Origin: Chitinophaga pinensis
GTDB taxonomy: Bacteria > Bacteroidota > Bacteroidia > AKYH767-A > OLB10
Direction: 5' to 3'
Assembly (NCBI GenBank): GCA_945872015.1
Contig: CAMBYJ010000164.1
Span: 1 to 5,040, forward strand
Length of the DNA stretch: 5,040 bases
The notes beneath the pieces were generated by a model that ran no database searches, had not been told where the DNA came from, and saw nothing but the letters and a program-made list of their open reading frames with translations. Both the position numbers and the translations under genes were made by a program. How positions within the stretch are numbered: position 1 is the first letter of the stretch; each line of letters opens with the position of its first letter. This document shows, in pieces, positions 1 to 5,040 of this stretch.

Positions 1-254
1 TGGTGAAGCAACCTGTAAATTTCTTGATTAATACATTTCAAGTTCTATCGGGAATAAAGAGTTGGGTTGGAAGAAAAGGAGATGAAAAGATTTTACGTGG
101 CTTGAAGCCAGGGGTATTATCACCATCGAGCATCAGCGATACTAACGCCAGCGAAGTAACGAAAGACCGTTTAAATGCTCTTTATGCGAAAGAATACAAC
201 TGGATGAATGACTGGAGGATGGTTGTCAGTAATTTAAAAAAGGCTGGCGATTAA
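1..254 (+). CDS. C-terminal end of a sugar transferase / glycosyltransferase (partial, 5' end outside window)
   Basis: Only the last 83 residues are visible, and the reading frame is open to the left edge. The GTG at position 3 is an internal valine codon rather than a credible start. The visible part contains GIKSWVGRKGDE, then LKPGVLSPSSISD, then RLNALYAKEYNWMNDWRMV. This order (SWVG, LKPGVL, a short linker, LYAxxYxxxxDxxxV) matches, from memory, the C-terminal tail of bacterial sugar transferases (undecaprenyl-phosphate sugar phosphotransferase type) and of the Bacteroidota glycosyltransferases fused to such a tail. These act at the inner membrane in exopolysaccharide or lipopolysaccharide assembly. 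The catalytic part lies outside the window, so donor and acceptor cannot be stated. The gene ends in TAA at 252-254, only 8 bases before the stop of the convergent SOUL gene. Family call moderate, exact function unknown. Confidence 0.6.
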   Translation, partial: VKQPVNFLINTFQVLSGIKSWVGRKGDEKILRGLKPGVLSPSSISDTNASEVTKDRLNALYAKEYNWMNDWRMVVSNLKKAGD

Positions 255-260
255 TCAGCC
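231..260 (-). terminator. Probable rho-independent terminator of the SOUL-family gene
   Basis: Read on the minus strand just past the SOUL gene stop (263-265), the sequence forms a GGCTG / CAGCC stem (256-260 with 242-246) around a 9-base loop, followed at once by six T (complement of the A run at 236-241) and further A/T bases. That is the usual layout of an intrinsic terminator, though a 5-bp stem is short. On the plus strand the same hairpin is followed only by AGTTACTTTATT, so it should act mainly on the minus strand. It overlaps the last codons and stop of the convergent sugar transferase gene. Confidence 0.5.
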
Positions 261-262
261 AG

Positions 263-871
263 TTACTTTATTCCTTTAAGCACCTCACCCTTCAACTCAA
301 CTATCACTTCGTTTCTGCGATTTACTAACTCAAATGGAGGATTGTATCCTAACAAGTAAAATTTATTAGTGTATGGTATACCTTCTTTATCTAAAGCTGC
401 AATTAGTTTTTGTTTGTGCTCCTCGATGTTCTTATCGTTTGCCCAGCCACCAAATGTTATCGCTGCAACTACTTTTGCCGGTTCTTCTGTAAATTGTATT
501 TGTGATTGATTTGGCTGAGGAAGTGTTTCCTTTTTGTATTTCTTAGGCACCATAAACATCATCGTCATGGAATCTTCCAACGACATAGCCACAGGAGAGG
601 TCATTGCAATATTTTCATTTCTATCATTACCACCAAAAATATACCCTGCTAAAATTCTAAATCCTGTGCTGGACGCATTTTTATATTCATTGGTAGAAAG
701 CTTTACCGAAGTAAACAAAGTAGCATCATAACTACGAATTTCAAACCCATCGTATTTTTTCTTAACAGTGTAGGGATACATTTCAATATCACTTTGGCTT
801 TTGAATGCATAAACCTGTATCACGATAAATGCAAGGACAACTATTCCGAGTATGATATAAACTATTTTCAT
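263..871 (-). CDS. SOUL-family heme-binding protein, membrane anchored
   Basis: This 202-residue protein has one hydrophobic helix at about residues 3-23 with a lysine before it. It looks like an uncleaved N-terminal anchor or a signal sequence that places the rest in the periplasm. Residues 30-198 read as a SOUL/heme-binding-protein domain: YPYTVKKKYDGFEIRSYD near the start, then SSTGFRILAGYIFGGN, IAMTSPV (88-94), FMVPKKY (106-112), GYNPPF (175-180) and the terminal NEV (187-189). These are recognisable landmarks of the family. Animal relatives bind heme or porphyrin; bacterial members are poorly characterised and may bind or buffer tetrapyrroles. The ATG at 871 is preferred because it supplies the complete membrane helix. 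The gene is divergent from the carotenoid operon, about 400 bp away, and appears monocistronic, ending at a likely terminator. A functional link to carotenoid synthesis is possible but unproven. Family call firm, role open. Confidence 0.88.
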   Translation of the reverse strand: MKIVYIILGIVVLAFIVIQVYAFKSQSDIEMYPYTVKKKYDGFEIRSYDATLFTSVKLSTNEYKNASSTGFRILAGYIFGGNDRNENIAMTSPVAMSLEDSMTMMFMVPKKYKKETLPQPNQSQIQFTEEPAKVVAAITFGGWANDKNIEEHKQKLIAALDKEGIPYTNKFYLLGYNPPFELVNRRNEVIVELKGEVLKGIK

Positions 872-1269
872 GGTGTTTTAATTTGATTGCTTTTATTAGA
901 ACGTTTGAGGAGTGTAAATGTTTTGATTGTAAAACAACCAAAATATAAAAAGTCCAATTATAAATAATAATACCCTCACCAACCCACCTTCCTTTAGACG
1001 TCCCTAATCGCATCAAACAACCCACTACTAATTTTATCCTTAAACAACTTTCAGAACATATTCTCTACTGACTTTTCAATGTTTACGAACAAAGTGAAAA
1101 TCCGAAAAGAAAATTAACAATAAAACTAACTAACTTTGAAGGGCAATAATCTTATAAATGCAAACACTACAGGGTTTTATTCAACAAAGACATCAAATCT
1201 TATTTCAGGTGGTTTTTTATTTTTTTACTGCCTTAACAAAAGATCTAATCTTTTACAAAAACGTAAAGT
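872..1269. other. Divergent intergenic region, largely non-coding
   Basis: These 398 bp separate the SOUL gene (-) from the crtD-like gene (+), so promoters for both should lie here. The plus-strand side has a clear TAACTTTG element (1131-1138) and a small leader ORF from 1158, both listed separately. On the minus-strand side only a weak promoter candidate is visible: TATATTTTG (complement of 939-947), which is TAnnTTTG with one extra base. Two small inverted repeats are present: TGTTTT/AAAACA (919-924 with 931-936) and the quasi-palindrome AGAACATATTCT (1053-1064). Either could be an operator, but such short AT-rich repeats are expected by chance. I see no tRNA, riboswitch or insertion-sequence remnant. 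Confidence 0.6.
1131..1138 (+). promoter_or_regulatory. Bacteroidota-type -7 promoter element (TAnnTTTG) for the crtD-cruF operon
   Basis: TAACTTTG is an exact match to the TAnnTTTG -7 element known for the primary sigma factor of Bacteroidota. A transcript would start near 1145, about 13 bases before the leader-ORF ATG (1158) and about 125 bases before the crtD start (1270). No TTG -33 element sits at the expected distance; TTAACA (1114-1119) is the nearest weak resemblance and lies too close. The position between two divergent genes supports a real promoter. Confidence 0.45.
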
Positions 1270-1277
1270 ATGTCTAA
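1158..1277 (+). CDS. Possible 39-residue leader peptide overlapping the crtD start
   Basis: An ATG at 1158, directly after an in-frame TAA (1155-1157), opens a 39-codon frame that ends in TAA at 1275-1277. Its last 8 bases overlap the first codons of the crtD-like gene (ATG at 1270). The peptide begins MQTLQGFIQQRHQ, has a hydrophobic aromatic middle (ILFQVVFYFFTAL) and a basic end (FYKNVKYV). I do not recognise it. It could be a leader peptide that couples translation into crtD, a real small membrane protein, or a chance ORF in T-rich sequence. The arrangement (promoter element, short leader, ORF, overlap with crtD) favours a function, but the length and composition do not prove coding. Low confidence. 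Confidence 0.25.
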   Translation: MQTLQGFIQQRHQILFQVVFYFFTALTKDLIFYKNVKYV

Positions 1278-2739
1278 AGCAATTGTTATAGGTGCAGGGA
1301 TTGCAGGCATTGCTACTGCATTGCGTTTACGTGCTGCGGGAATAGAGGTTGATGTTTTTGAAGCCAATGATTATCCCGGAGGTAAACTGCACGCATTTGA
1401 CTTGAATGGTTATCGTTTCGATGCTGGTCCTTCACTATTTACAATGCCTGAATTAGTCACTGAACTTTTTCAGTTATTCGGAGAGTCATCAGCAGATTAT
1501 TTTGAATATATTCGTAAAGATTCGGTTTGTAATTATTTTTGGGAAGATGGTATTCGCTTTAATGTAAACGCAAACAGGGAGCTATTTGCTAAAGAAGCAG
1601 CAGCTAAATTTGGCATAGAGGCCGAAACATTGTTAGCCTATTTAAAAAAGAGTCAGAAGAAGTACGAATTAACCTCACCTTTGTTTCTTGAAAAGTCCTT
1701 GCATAAAGTCAGCACGTATTTATCTAAAGATACGCTCAAGGCTTTATTGCAAATGTCTGATATGGGCATTTTCACCAATCTCAATTCGCTTAATCAATCA
1801 GAAATACAGGAACCACACCTCGTTCAGTTATTCAATCGGTACGCCACCTATAACGGCTCTTCGCCTTATCGTACCCCCGGCATTATGAGTATGATTCCGC
1901 ATTTGGAGTTGTACCTAGGCACCTATTTCCCGAAAAACGGAATGCATAGTATTACGATGAGTCTTTATCAATTGGCCGTTAAGCAAGGCGTTCAGTTTAA
2001 TTTTAATCACAAAGTAGAGCGAATCATTGTGAAAAATAATCGAACGATAGGTATACATGCAAATCAAAAAGACTTTTTTGCAGATAACATCATATCGAAC
2101 ATGGATATATTTTCTACCTACAAGAAATTATTACCAAACGAGTCACACCCTAAACGTACCTTGAGCCAAGAGCGTTCGAGTTCAGCAGTTATTTTTTATT
2201 GGGGAGTAAAAAAAATGTTTCCTGAGTTAGATTTACATAATATTTTCTTCTGTGGAAATTACTCCGAAGAGTTTGCACATATTTTCGATCATAAAACATT
2301 ATTTGAAGACCCAACTATCTATATTAATATTACAAGTAAGGATAATAAAAGTGATGCTCCTTCTGGATGTGAGAATTGGTTCGTTATGATAAATGCGCCT
2401 GGTGATTATGGTCAAGATTGGGAAGCATTAGTTACTCAAGCTCGCAAAAACATAATCGAAAAATTAAACCGCTTGCTAGGAATCAATTTAGAATCTCTTA
2501 TTGAAGTTGAAGATGTATTAACACCTCCTCAAATTGAATCGCGCACGAGCAGCTACAGAGGAGCCCTCTATGGTGCAGCAAGTAATTCAAAGTTTGCAGC
2601 TTTTCTTAGACATCCAAACTTCTCTAATCAGCTAAAAAATTTATACTTCGTTGGTGGCTCCGTTCATCCTGGAGGTGGAATACCGCTCTGTCTTCTTTCT
2701 GCAAAAATCACCTCTGAATTAATCAATTCCGTTAAATGA
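1270..2739 (+). CDS. crtD: Carotenoid 3,4-desaturase, CrtD type (phytoene desaturase family)
   Basis: This 489-residue FAD-dependent desaturase/oxidoreductase is a normal length for the CrtI/CrtD family. The N-terminal dinucleotide-binding fold is complete: GAGIAG at residues 8-13, the ribose-binding acidic residue E31 in VFEAN, and the PGGK turn at 36-39, followed by YRFDAGPSLFTMP. The C-terminal FAD and substrate signature runs from SSYRGALYGAASN through LYFVGGSVHPGGGIPLCLLSAK (458-479). The FDAGPSLFTMP form and the coupled cruF favour the CrtD branch, which introduces the 3',4' double bond beside a 1'-hydroxyl, over the CrtI phytoene desaturase, which in Bacteroidota usually reads more like FDMGPSWYWMP (from memory). 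The start is fixed by the dinucleotide fold beginning at residue 4. There is no Shine-Dalgarno sequence. An A8 run (2207-2214) encodes lysines without breaking the frame. The enzyme is probably membrane associated. Other CrtI-like activities cannot be excluded by reading alone. Confidence 0.85.
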   Translation: MSKAIVIGAGIAGIATALRLRAAGIEVDVFEANDYPGGKLHAFDLNGYRFDAGPSLFTMPELVTELFQLFGESSADYFEYIRKDSVCNYFWEDGIRFNVNANRELFAKEAAAKFGIEAETLLAYLKKSQKKYELTSPLFLEKSLHKVSTYLSKDTLKALLQMSDMGIFTNLNSLNQSEIQEPHLVQLFNRYATYNGSSPYRTPGIMSMIPHLELYLGTYFPKNGMHSITMSLYQLAVKQGVQFNFNHKVERIIVKNNRTIGIHANQKDFFADNIISNMDIFSTYKKLLPNESHPKRTLSQERSSSAVIFYWGVKKMFPELDLHNIFFCGNYSEEFAHIFDHKTLFEDPTIYINITSKDNKSDAPSGCENWFVMINAPGDYGQDWEALVTQARKNIIEKLNRLLGINLESLIEVEDVLTPPQIESRTSSYRGALYGAASNSKFAAFLRHPNFSNQLKNLYFVGGSVHPGGGIPLCLLSAKITSELINSVK

Positions 2740-3383
2740 TAAATTCTATAATTAATAAAAACGCGATATCAATCTTTGCTATTTGGCTAGTAACCATTTC
2801 AGGTTTGATTGGTATTTATTTAGGACATTTAGATTGGTTCATATCTAAAACACCGATGAATCTTATTTTGGGTATATCACTTTTGTATTGGAATTTTCCA
2901 CCCATAAATGGTTTGCAGAGTTGGACAATTTGGCTGATTGTATATTTGATAGGAATGACTGTGGAACTTATTGGAGTCAACACAGGTTTGCTTTTCGGAA
3001 GTTATCACTATGGCGAAAACCTCGGAGTAAAAATAGTTGGCGTTCCTATTTTAATAGGTATTAATTGGGTAGTGCTCACCTTCCTTACAGCTAGTATTTC
3101 TAAACGTTTTATTCAGAATAAATGGCTTGCTATCCTATCTGGAACTATTTTAATGGTAGGACTTGATTTCTTTATCGAACCCATAGCGCCTATTTTTGAT
3201 TTTTGGCATTGGGACTTAGGGTATGCTCCGTTAAGGAATTTTATAGACTGGTTTGTTGTTTCATTTATTTTGCAGATGATTGTAATAAATGATTTACCTG
3301 AAAAGTCAGATTCATTTCCTATTCACCACTTGGCCTCACAATTCGTTTTTTTTGTATTCTTCTATTTCTACTTTAAACATTGA
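2736..3383 (+). CDS. cruF: Carotenoid 1'-hydratase/hydroxylase, CruF type (carotenoid biosynthesis protein)
   Basis: This 215-residue integral membrane protein has about six to seven hydrophobic segments (roughly 10-30, 40-55, 62-82, 99-120, 130-148, 168-185, 202-213). Family landmarks are E77 and GVNTGLLFGSYHYGENLG (80-97), PILIGINW (104-111), LDFFIEPIAP (143-152), W157 and W159, and PLRNFIDW (165-172). They match the CruF / bisanhydrobacterioruberin hydratase family, which adds water across the terminal psi-end double bond of carotenoids to give a 1-hydroxyl. In a monocyclic pathway the substrate would be gamma-carotene or a hydroxylated form of it. The ATG overlaps the crtD stop (ATGA, 2736-2739), so the two genes are co-transcribed and probably translationally coupled, and the product is the expected substrate for CrtD. 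The C-terminus (FVFFVFFYFYFKH) is unusually aromatic and is encoded across a T8 run (3346-3353). Family call strong. Confidence 0.88.
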   Translation: MINSIINKNAISIFAIWLVTISGLIGIYLGHLDWFISKTPMNLILGISLLYWNFPPINGLQSWTIWLIVYLIGMTVELIGVNTGLLFGSYHYGENLGVKIVGVPILIGINWVVLTFLTASISKRFIQNKWLAILSGTILMVGLDFFIEPIAPIFDFWHWDLGYAPLRNFIDWFVVSFILQMIVINDLPEKSDSFPIHHLASQFVFFVFFYFYFKH

Positions 3384-3422
3384 TCTGCCTTCATCGGTCT
3401 GTGTGGTCTAGCAATACTTACA
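3384..3422. other. Short convergent intergenic gap between cruF and the crtA-like gene
   Basis: These 39 bp separate two convergent stop codons. GGTCT occurs twice in tandem (GGTCTGTGTGGTCTA, 3396-3410), but I find no stem-loop followed by a T run on either strand, so no intrinsic terminator can be named. Transcripts from the two sides may overlap here. Confidence 0.5.
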
Positions 3423-4145
3423 CTATTTATTTGATGTAAGATAAGAACCCAAAAGGTCGACACCGCCCCACTTTCCTATTGATTTATAAGGCTGAAAACG
3501 AATAAACATCTCTTCTTTATACCAATCTAACTCTCGTGTTTTCTTAATTGCTACTTGATGCTCAGGACTTTTATAAGCAAAGTTTTTAAGATCTTCTTTT
3601 GATTTCCAAACACTAAACGTAGCCATCTGCACCAAAGGAGCTTCGCCAATTCCTTTAGTGTATATAAGACCAGGACAACCATCTTTAATTGGCTGTTCTG
3701 ATACGGGTACATAACGCCAAAATTTTATCAGCTTACTTTTACGGATAGTAGCTCGAGTAATTACAGCAATAAGTTGATTAGACTCATCTATATCTGTTGA
3801 TGGTGTAAATGGATTTCCTCCTGCCCAAAGTCCTTTTGCTTGTCGTACTTTCATGAAAATAGTCCAGTCCTCAGTGCAATGATCTTGGTAGCGTTTAAAA
3901 ATCTCCGATTCTTGGAAAAAGTGTTTAGCAGATTCTTCATTGTCCCAAACACAAAGTAAAGCATACACACCCCAATCTGGAAACGGATTAAAACCAAGAT
4001 CTTTTCCACTCCCCATAAGTTTATAGAAACTTAGTCCTTTCGTTTTGCTTATGTGCACATGAGCAAATTGCATTTGGAAAAACGCCCATATTTTGCTGGA
4101 AAAAGTATTGAAGCGAAATAAAGTCAATGTGGAAATGCAATGCAT
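3423..4145 (-). CDS. crtA: CrtA-family carotenoid oxygenase (2-hydroxylase or 2-ketolase)
   Basis: The 240-residue product resembles spheroidene monooxygenase CrtA across its length: LTLFRF and KIWAFFQM at the start, then GLSFYKLMGSGKDLGFNPFPDWGVYALL (37-64), CVWDNEESAK, and in the second half PGLIYTKGIGEAPLVQMATFSVW (158-180), H196, and WYKEEMFIRFQPY (208-220). The two related halves (about 24-100 and 124-220) suggest the paired ferredoxin-like fold of this group. Purple-bacterial CrtA oxidises C-2 of spheroidene to a ketone. A CrtA-related enzyme in a myxol-producing Flavobacterium was reported to be a carotenoid 2-hydroxylase, which fits this context better. The ATG at 4145 is preferred over M24 (QMQF) because residues 5-23 match the family. 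AAGG abuts the ATG, too close to be a usable Shine-Dalgarno site. The gene lies 52 bp downstream of the exonuclease on the same strand and converges on crtD-cruF. Family call strong, exact product open. Confidence 0.82.
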   Translation of the reverse strand: MHCISTLTLFRFNTFSSKIWAFFQMQFAHVHISKTKGLSFYKLMGSGKDLGFNPFPDWGVYALLCVWDNEESAKHFFQESEIFKRYQDHCTEDWTIFMKVRQAKGLWAGGNPFTPSTDIDESNQLIAVITRATIRKSKLIKFWRYVPVSEQPIKDGCPGLIYTKGIGEAPLVQMATFSVWKSKEDLKNFAYKSPEHQVAIKKTRELDWYKEEMFIRFQPYKSIGKWGGVDLLGSYLTSNK

Positions 4146-4147
4146 CC

Positions 4148-4167
4148 TTAGAATAAGATTAGAATAA
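4148..4167. repeat. 9-bp tandem direct repeat just upstream of the crtA-like start
   Basis: TTAGAATAA occurs at 4148-4156 and again at 4159-4167, an 11-bp period (about one helical turn), ending 2 bases upstream of the crtA-like ATG (read on the minus strand as TTATTCTAA twice). The position could suit a regulator or affect translation initiation. In sequence this AT-rich, chance is a serious alternative. No convincing TAnnTTTG promoter is visible in the 52-bp gap, so the gene may be read through from the exonuclease. Confidence 0.3.
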
Positions 4168-4197
4168 ATGTTTAATTCAATAAAGACAATTCTATCC

Positions 4198-4968
4198 TTA
4201 TCTAGAATTCTTGTGCCTTAACCTTAAAGCCGTCAAGGTCTTTTTTGTCTCCGCAGGAAAATCACCGTTCATCATCCACTCGTAGTAAGAAGGCTCATTC
4301 GAGAAAACATCATCTACCGATTTTCCTTTGTGTTTACCAAAGTTAAATACCTCTTGTCCTTTATCGTTGTATATAATTCGTCCAGCTAAATCAACATTCG
4401 AATTCATAGCTGTGAAGGTTGCTAGTCCTGGTATATCTTTCGCCAGCGACTCATATCTTTCTAACTGCGCCATTAGAACTTCATACGTTGCAGTGATGTC
4501 TGCTTCTGCACTGTGTGCATTTATAATTTCCTTGTTGCAGTAAAATTTATAAGCTGCAGATAATGTACGTTGCTCCATCTTATGAAAAACATTTTGCACA
4601 TCTACCATCTTACGATTACTCATATCGAAATCAACACCCACTCGTAAAAACTCATCTACTAACATTGGTACATCAAACTTATTCGAATTGTATCCAGCTA
4701 AATCAGCATTACCTATAAACGCAGAAATATCAGATGCTAATTGTTTAAACGTTGGTTCATTTTCTACATCCTTGTTATAGATGCCATGCACCTTCGAAGC
4801 AAATTCAGGAATTTGAATTTCAGGATTCACTCTTTTCGTATACACCTGCTTTTGTCCATCAGGCATTAACTTTAAAATACAAATCTCAACAATACGATCA
4901 CTTCCAACAGTAATACCTGTTGTTTCTAAATCGAAAAATGCCAAAGGCTTAGTTAATTGTAACAACAT
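4198..4968 (-). CDS. DEDDh 3'-5' exonuclease with ExoX-like C-terminal domain
   Basis: This 256-residue protein has an N-terminal DnaQ/RNase T-type exonuclease domain with every catalytic landmark: FFDLETTG with D13 and E15 (Exo I), AGYNSNKFD with D99 (Exo II), and HSAEAD with H152 and D157 (Exo III, DEDDh type). Conserved VHGIYNKDV (60-68) lies between Exo I and Exo II. Residues about 192-250 form a second small domain with FNFGKHKGKSVDDV and PSYYEWMMNGDF, recognisable as the exodeoxyribonuclease X-like C-terminal domain. The protein should be a cytoplasmic, metal-dependent nuclease acting on DNA 3' ends, in repair or proofreading-like trimming rather than as the replicative epsilon subunit; that role is inference. 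The ATG at 4968 lies 6 bases after the stop of the upstream partial gene, suggesting an operon. The start is preceded only by A/T-rich sequence. No link to carotenoid synthesis is apparent. Confidence 0.88.
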   Translation of the reverse strand: MLLQLTKPLAFFDLETTGITVGSDRIVEICILKLMPDGQKQVYTKRVNPEIQIPEFASKVHGIYNKDVENEPTFKQLASDISAFIGNADLAGYNSNKFDVPMLVDEFLRVGVDFDMSNRKMVDVQNVFHKMEQRTLSAAYKFYCNKEIINAHSAEADITATYEVLMAQLERYESLAKDIPGLATFTAMNSNVDLAGRIIYNDKGQEVFNFGKHKGKSVDDVFSNEPSYYEWMMNGDFPAETKKTLTALRLRHKNSR

Positions 4969-4974
4969 ATTTAT

Positions 4975-5040
4975 TTAGTTTGGAAATTTAACTTCAATCA
5001 CTTGCTTGTATTCGCCATTCACGGTAAGCGTAATTTCTTC
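4975..5040 (-). CDS. C-terminal 21 residues of an unidentified protein (partial, 5' end outside window)
   Basis: On the minus strand the frame is open from the right edge (5040) to a TAA at 4975-4977, giving EEITLTVNGEYKQVIEVKF then PN. The alternating polar/hydrophobic pattern suggests paired beta strands at a protein's end. The stop lies 6 bases before the exonuclease ATG, the tight spacing typical of an operon, which supports real coding. The fragment is too short to assign a family, and I do not name a function. Confidence 0.5.
   Translation of the reverse strand, partial: EEITLTVNGEYKQVIEVKFPN

Noticed and set aside
534..731. 65-codon ORF on the plus strand
   Set aside because: It lies entirely antisense within the SOUL gene, whose protein family is clear; it is a shadow frame.
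919..936. TGTTTT/AAAACA inverted repeat as an operator or terminator
   Set aside because: A 6-bp, almost purely A/T arm pair is weak and expected by chance in this AT-rich gap; it is noted only in the intergenic entry.
789..1025. 78-codon ORF on the minus strand
   Set aside because: It overlaps the SOUL gene start in another frame, its peptide has no recognisable family or regular pattern, and it fills mostly AT-rich intergenic DNA.
1205..1230. T-rich tract before crtD as a possible terminator or attenuator
   Set aside because: No stable GC-containing stem precedes the T runs, so there is no support for an intrinsic terminator.
1688..1888. 66-codon ORF on the plus strand
   Set aside because: It is contained in another frame of the crtD-like gene, with a Ser/Ile/Arg-rich peptide lacking any motif.
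4328..4543. 71-codon ORF on the plus strand
   Set aside because: It is antisense within the exonuclease, whose catalytic motifs fix the real frame.
1..5040. Mobile element, CRISPR array, toxin-antitoxin or defence system
   Set aside because: No transposase or integrase motifs, terminal inverted repeats, spaced repeat arrays or defence-type domains are visible on either strand.

Overview
This window comes from a member of the Bacteroidota, most likely a pigmented aquatic or marine lineage of the Flavobacteriia/Cytophagia type. Four things suggest this: the DNA is AT-rich; the genes lack Shine-Dalgarno sequences and start after A/T-rich leaders; a TAnnTTTG-type promoter element precedes the carotenoid operon; and the gene set is the CrtD, CruF and CrtA-like enzymes that make myxol- or saproxanthin-type carotenoids in this phylum. 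The taxonomic call is inference, because there is no rRNA or other marker.

Layout. Positions 1-254 (+) hold the C-terminal end of a Bacteroidota-type exopolysaccharide sugar transferase/glycosyltransferase that begins outside the window. It converges on a membrane-anchored SOUL-family heme-binding protein (263-871, -), whose probable intrinsic terminator lies over the end of the sugar transferase gene. A non-coding divergent region of about 400 bp (872-1269) follows. It carries a good -7 promoter element (1131-1138) and a possible 39-codon leader ORF (1158-1277) whose stop overlaps the next start codon. Then comes a two-gene operon on + joined by an ATGA overlap: a CrtD-type carotenoid 3,4-desaturase (1270-2739) and a CruF-type membrane carotenoid 1'-hydratase (2736-3383). 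Converging on it from the other strand are a CrtA-family carotenoid oxygenase (3423-4145, -), a DEDDh 3'-5' exonuclease with an ExoX-like C-terminal domain (4198-4968, -), and the last 21 codons of an unidentified gene (4975-5040, -).

How the genes fit together. CruF adds water to the acyclic (psi) end of a monocyclic carotenoid such as gamma-carotene, giving a 1'-hydroxyl. CrtD introduces the 3',4' double bond next to it. A CrtA-family enzyme can then oxidise C-2', by hydroxylation in the myxol pathway or ketolation in the spheroidene pathway. The window therefore holds a complete set for tailoring the psi end. The core genes (crtE, crtB, crtI, crtY, crtZ) are not here and must lie elsewhere. 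The exonuclease and the flanking partial genes look like ordinary chromosomal neighbours. I found no mobile element, CRISPR array, tRNA or rRNA, and no clear sign of a wholly new system. The points most worth checking are the product specificity of the CrtA-like enzyme and the leader ORF in front of crtD.
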